IMG/VR virus record: IMGVR_UViG_3300023184_000501
Coordinates: 1 to 24,370 of that record
Source: a virus
Reading direction: 5' to 3' (one strand)
Length of the DNA: 24,370 nucleotides
Position 1 is the stretch's first letter; every line of letters begins with the position of its first letter. Made by a program: the position numbers and the translations under genes. The notes under the pieces were generated by a model that saw nothing but the letters and a program-made list of their open reading frames with translations, was not told the DNA's origin and ran no database searches. Positions 20,749-24,370 of the stretch are shown one piece after another.

Positions 20749-22780
20749 TTCGCATCATCTCCTGGATAGTCTTGGCGCTGTTGATGGCCAGGGTCTGGTC
20801 GTCGTTCTCAACCTTGCTGAGTGTCTCAATAGTCTGGGCACGTTTCAGCTCGGCGCTGGCCACGGTCTCTACCGTGTCGGCTCGGGCCTTGGCTGCTTTG
20901 GCAGTGGCTTCCTCGGCTGCGGCTTGCAGGTACATGGCCTGCGGGTCTTGCGGCTGGCCTTGCATCTCGGCCATCATTTCCTCGGCTTCCTTCTCGGTCG
21001 GCTTGACCACGCCCATACGGAGCAGCTTCTTGCGGAAGTAGGCATTGGCATCGCTGATGCCTTCTCCCTCCATGTTCATCATGGCCATTGCACTCAGCAC
21101 CTGGGCGGTCTCGGGGTCGGTGGTGATCTGCAACATGCCGGTCAGAGCGCGGACGGTTGCCTGCTTCTTGCTGCTGCTGGATGGTCCAACATCGACATTG
21201 ACCTCGAAGGATGCAGCGCTGAGGTCGTTGGCCATGACCATCTCGCCAGTTTCCTGGTTGATGGTGGGCTGCATCAGCTCGACCATGCCGACCTCGCCAG
21301 CCTGATCCACGGTCTTCATCTTGCGTTTATCTTCGACGTAGATTTCCTGCGCCATGCTCAGCCATATCTCGCCACAGCGCTTCATGCCCTTGGCAAAGTT
21401 GCTCATGTAGATGAAAGCCTGGCCATCGACTCGGGCCTGGATCATCTCAACGGCTTTGCCGCTGATGTTGCTGACCATTTTGTCAGCACCGGCTGGGTTG
21501 CCGAGTATCTCCTGCATGTCGGTCTCGGTAATCTGGAGCAGTGCAGCCATTGCTGGCGGGATTGCTGCCGACCGGGTGTAGGCCACTGGGCCGCTGATGG
21601 TTTGCTCGCCGTTTTGCCCGGTGATCGGGTTGACCAGCAGGTAGGGGTAGTCCTTGAGGTTGTCCTCGGACCACATGACCTGGTGCCCAGCCACCTGCTC
21701 GGGTGTAAGAATAGGTTTCTCGACCGACGACAGGGCGCTGATCTCGCCCAGTTTGCTGAGCTGCATGTTCTTGAGGCGCTGGGCGTCCTTGGCCAGGCGC
21801 ACGTGGCCCATGCAGCGCTCGATGTTGTCAACAAACCAGCGCTTGCCAAACACGACGACCACAGGAATGCACTTGCCGGCAATGTAGCCAGCGTCTTCCA
21901 GCACCTTGCCGCCCGACATGACGTACTTGCGGACTTTCTTGCGCTTGACCTTTTTCTGGCGCACTTCCCGACTGCCAATGGCCATCAGGGTTTCTTCCAG
22001 GGTCTCGTCATTGGCAAAGTCGGCCTGGGTGTAGCGCTCCTCGGTGCCGTCGATGGCTGCAAAGATGCGGATGGTCTCGGTCTTTTCTTCGACCTTGTAG
22101 TACTCGGCCACGAAGACCACATCAGGCGTGGCCCAGTCAAACTCGTACTGGTGGATGATCTTGGGCCAGCTTGCCGGATCGTCGCCGTAGGTGTCTTTGT
22201 AAGCCTGGCGGGTCATGCTGGTGACAACAAAGCAGAACTTGGCGTCCGACTTGTCCTGGCGCTTGGCACCCAGGTCGAAGAATACTGAGCTGTCAGCGTC
22301 GAAGATCGGCTCGATGCGGATGCGTTGCCGGTCGTCCTCGGGGTCTTCCTCATCCTCGTAGACCGTGCGCAGACGCCAGGCGCCTATGCCGCCACCGACT
22401 GCTTCCTCGAAGGCATTGTCATAGGCTTCGTCGGCCACGGATGTCTGCTCGTCGGCGCGGTACAGGCCATCGCAGACCTCGGCCAGCTTGTCATTTGCTG
22501 TGCCATCCTTGGACACATAATCGACCGTAATGCGGTTGTTTCGGTACTCGTTGATAACCCGAATGACGGACAACATGATTTTGTTGACCTCAAACTTGGG
22601 CTTGTTCTCATACTGGTTTGAGAGTGGGCCTTCCCACTGGCTGCCGCATAGAGAATAAAAGCGCCGGTCTTGCAAGCACTGCAGGCGCTCGTCACGCAGG
22701 GCGCTTTGCACATCGTCAAACTGAGCCAGCGCCTCGTCGTGCAAGTTGGCAAGGCGTTGGTCGTTGGAGAGTCGAGCCAT
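20741..22780 (-). CDS. Portal protein, P22 gp1-like
   Basis: The 679-residue protein is near the size of P22 gp1 (725). The N-terminus has a helical region (QDRRFYSLCGSQWEGPLSNQ, then KPKFEVNKIMLSVIRVINEY), typical of P22-type portals. Residues about 100-200 show VGGGIGAWRLRTVYEDEED and IRIEPIFDADSSVFFDLGAK, a conserved portal wing and stem region. The C-terminal 90 residues are a long Ala-rich helix (AAAEEATAKAAKARADTVET) that in P22 forms the barrel inside the head. Twelve copies would form the DNA channel, bound by TerL during packaging and by the gp4-like protein later. It starts 27 bases after the terL stop. Confidence 0.92.
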   Translation of the reverse strand: MARLSNDQRLANLHDEALAQFDDVQSALRDERLQCLQDRRFYSLCGSQWEGPLSNQYENKPKFEVNKIMLSVIRVINEYRNNRITVDYVSKDGTANDKLAEVCDGLYRADEQTSVADEAYDNAFEEAVGGGIGAWRLRTVYEDEEDPEDDRQRIRIEPIFDADSSVFFDLGAKRQDKSDAKFCFVVTSMTRQAYKDTYGDDPASWPKIIHQYEFDWATPDVVFVAEYYKVEEKTETIRIFAAIDGTEERYTQADFANDETLEETLMAIGSREVRQKKVKRKKVRKYVMSGGKVLEDAGYIAGKCIPVVVVFGKRWFVDNIERCMGHVRLAKDAQRLKNMQLSKLGEISALSSVEKPILTPEQVAGHQVMWSEDNLKDYPYLLVNPITGQNGEQTISGPVAYTRSAAIPPAMAALLQITETDMQEILGNPAGADKMVSNISGKAVEMIQARVDGQAFIYMSNFAKGMKRCGEIWLSMAQEIYVEDKRKMKTVDQAGEVGMVELMQPTINQETGEMVMANDLSAASFEVNVDVGPSSSSKKQATVRALTGMLQITTDPETAQVLSAMAMMNMEGEGISDANAYFRKKLLRMGVVKPTEKEAEEMMAEMQGQPQDPQAMYLQAAAEEATAKAAKARADTVETVASAELKRAQTIETLSKVENDDQTLAINSAKTIQEMMRNG

Positions 22781-22807
22781 GTTATATCCTCATTTTGGCG
22801 TATTTTC

Positions 22808-24034
22808 TCACCATTTATGCGCGGTTGGCAATGGCTTGAAAGTCGCTGGCTTTATAGCGGCCATGCGGCGCACGCCCTCGCAAGCATATCTCAAAGCGTC
22901 GATCACGTGGTTTTTCTTGTCTTCCAACACCGGCAGGATTCTCCCAGTCAGCGGGTCTTGCTTGTAACTATACAGCGTCAGTTCGTCAATTGTATGCGTG
23001 CAGCGCGGGTGTACGATCAGGTCGTAGCCCTTGAGAAACTCAATGCCCTCCTCGACCGACCTCGGGCCTTTGACTGCGGTCATTATCTTTGGAAAGCCGT
23101 TCTTCTTCATGTGGCTGATGGTCTCGGGTCTGGCTGAGTCGGCCACGATGGGCCACTTCTCGGCCTCGGGCACCTGCAAGAATAATTCGGGGGTGTTGAC
23201 GATCTCGCAGCCCACCATGTAGGCCTCATGGTCGATGTAGAGCGTGCGGCCAATGATGTGGCAGCGCACCAGGACTGTCGGGTCAATGGCAAAGCCCCAG
23301 TCAGCGCCCAGCCGGTGGATGGCGTCCCGTGGTGCCTCAAACTCCTCGATTTTCCAGTTCTTGAAGACCCTGGACTGGCTGTTGGTCAGGTAACTGCCCT
23401 GCCAAACGTGCTGGTATTTGTCGGGGTCTCGGCGCTTGTCGTACTCCATCTCGTCGCGCAGGACTTGCGGGAACCAGGGGTTATCGCTGAAGTTAACCTT
23501 GATGACCGTGGCATCCTTTGGCGGTGTCGGGCCACGCAACAAAAAATCTACCGGGTCGTTGGCCTGGCGCGGGTTCCAGGTAAACCACAGCTCAGAGTCA
23601 GGCTTGCGGATCGTCGGGCGCAGCAGGTCCAGGCTGGTCTGGCTCAGGCTCTGGGATTCCTCAACCCAGGCGCAATCGTAGCCCTCCAGCGATTTAATCG
23701 AGTCGGCGGTGTGATTCTGCATACCTTGGAAAATAATTGCGCCATCGCCCTTCCTGGACTTTATAACGGCATCCTGGACCTCGAAGTACGCACCGGCATT
23801 CATGGCCTCAATCTTGGTCTCCAGCAGCCGCTTGACGGATTGATTGAGGGACTTCTGTATCTCACGCACGCAAACGCTGCGCCGCTTCTGGTCGATGATG
23901 TGCGCCTCGATCATCAACTCTGCCATCATGTGGCTTTTGCCGCTTCCTCGGCCACCCCATGCGCCTTTGTAGCGGCTGGGGCTGAGTAACGGCAGCGCCC
24001 ACTCGGGGGTCTGGAGCTGCAGGGTTTTACCCAT
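22808..24034 (-). CDS. terL: Terminase large subunit (ATPase and nuclease)
   Basis: The 408-residue packaging motor has an N-terminal ATPase and C-terminal nuclease. Walker A is GGRGSGKS at 27-34; Walker B with catalytic acid is CAWVEE at 121-126; the coupling motif is WFTWNP at 150-155. The RNase H-like nuclease acids are Asp245 (GADWGF), Asp299 (VADSARPE) and Asp379 (HVIDALRYA). The layout and the RNase-H motif order fit the PBSX-type (Terminase_3) large subunits. It overlaps terS by 8 bases. It would cut concatemeric DNA and drive it through the portal. The short length is normal for this subfamily. Confidence 0.95.
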   Translation of the reverse strand: MGKTLQLQTPEWALPLLSPSRYKGAWGGRGSGKSHMMAELMIEAHIIDQKRRSVCVREIQKSLNQSVKRLLETKIEAMNAGAYFEVQDAVIKSRKGDGAIIFQGMQNHTADSIKSLEGYDCAWVEESQSLSQTSLDLLRPTIRKPDSELWFTWNPRQANDPVDFLLRGPTPPKDATVIKVNFSDNPWFPQVLRDEMEYDKRRDPDKYQHVWQGSYLTNSQSRVFKNWKIEEFEAPRDAIHRLGADWGFAIDPTVLVRCHIIGRTLYIDHEAYMVGCEIVNTPELFLQVPEAEKWPIVADSARPETISHMKKNGFPKIMTAVKGPRSVEEGIEFLKGYDLIVHPRCTHTIDELTLYSYKQDPLTGRILPVLEDKKNHVIDALRYACEGVRRMAAIKPATFKPLPTAHKW

Positions 24035-24370
24035 TCTTGACGATCACGCGCTCGATCTTGGCAAACTCCAGCGGGGCACCATCAGCGCCGGTCAGCTCGT
24101 GCTTCTGGGTCTCGGCCCAGCGCATCTGGGTCTTGCTCCACCAAATGGCTGCAGTCGTATCGCCTGCCATGACCTTCTGGAATAGGGTTTTCCCGACCTG
24201 GCCATTGGCCTTAGCCTTGCCGGACACCAGCTCGGTGCCAAAGTGAGCGCGGAGCGTGTCAACGTGGATGCCATTGCGTACCAAGACTGCAATCTGCTCG
24301 ATTGGCAGGCCGTAACCTGACAGCGCTTCAACCTGTTTGCGCTCGGAATCGGTGGGTTCAAAGGCTGGTC
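24027..24370 (-). CDS. terS: Terminase small subunit (5' end beyond window)
   Basis: The frame is open to the right edge, giving 113 residues without a certain start; a TTG at 24284 is internal to the fold and should not be used. The visible part begins FEPTDSERKQVEALSGYGLP, followed by IEQIAVLVRNGIHVDTLRAH, a helix-turn-helix typical of small terminases that bind the packaging site. Then come SGKAKANGQVGKTLFQKVM, TTAAIWWSKTQMRWAE and a short tail. The same word order is familiar in many phage TerS proteins. The stop overlaps the terL start region by 8 bases. Confidence 0.88.
   Translation of the reverse strand, partial: PAFEPTDSERKQVEALSGYGLPIEQIAVLVRNGIHVDTLRAHFGTELVSGKAKANGQVGKTLFQKVMAGDTTAAIWWSKTQMRWAETQKHELTGADGAPLEFAKIERVIVKNG

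Noticed and set aside
20672-22288. 538-residue + strand open frame opposite the portal gene
   Set aside because: Composition rich in His, Leu and Gly is typical of antisense to a GC-rich codon pattern; the - strand encodes a clear portal protein.
23228-23989. 253-residue + strand open frame opposite terL
   Set aside because: The - strand shows all terminase motifs, so this is an antisense shadow.
24027-24284. Small terminase starting at the TTG at 24284 (85 aa)
   Set aside because: The helix-turn-helix continues upstream in frame to the window edge, so this start would cut the fold.
1-24370. tRNA genes, CRISPR arrays, insertion sequences, integrase or attachment site
   Set aside because: Looked for on both strands by eye; nothing found that could be supported.

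Overview
The window is a stretch of a tailed-phage genome (or prophage) of the P22-like short-tailed type. It carries almost the entire late, virion-building half. Assignment rests on recognisable sequence and on gene order: small terminase, large terminase, portal, (extra gene), scaffold, coat, gp4-like tail factor, gp10-like tail hub, three large alanine-rich ejection-type proteins, tailspike module, lysis. This is the P22 order with insertions. The host is most likely a Gram-negative bacterium, because the phage carries P22-type ejection proteins and a cytoplasmic T4-type lysozyme with holin-like genes. The combination of small accessory genes resembles phages of aquatic proteobacteria, but that is an impression from memory. 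No integrase, repressor, tRNA, IS element or CRISPR array is visible, so lifestyle cannot be decided here.

Layout. Positions 1-758 (+ strand) hold the end of a rightward cluster of small genes: the tail of an unidentified gene, a 40-residue membrane protein, a 114-residue helical protein and a 79-residue winged-helix-like protein. At 755-758 this cluster meets the leftward late operon with overlapping stop codons. From 755 to 24370 every gene is on the - strand, so it is read from the right edge to the left. In order of transcription: DNA packaging and head (24370-17620), an intrinsic terminator after the coat gene (17581-17608), head-to-tail completion and small accessory genes (17567-12570), a Cys-rich protein and a cupin-like protein (12560-11630), three ejection-type proteins (11633-6800), the receptor-binding module (6800-3256), small structural and membrane genes (3176-1722), then holin and endolysin (1719-755).

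How the genes work together. TerS/TerL package DNA through the portal into a shell of P22-fold coat protein built on a coiled-coil scaffold. The gp4-like and gp10-like proteins close the vertex. The three ejection-type proteins would leave the capsid with the DNA. A separate 161-residue protein with a P22-tailspike-like head-binding domain probably anchors the downstream fibre and the beta-helix spike, which themselves lack that domain. The lysis end carries a 3-TM holin-like protein and a GH24 lysozyme with a Glu-Cys-Thr active site, preceded by three small membrane proteins of unknown role.

Coding density is extreme. Most junctions are ATGA, TAATG or few-base overlaps. The largest non-coding gap is about 80 bases (3177-3255), and no stretch over 300 bases lacks a gene. 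All long + strand frames between 800 and 24000 are antisense shadows.
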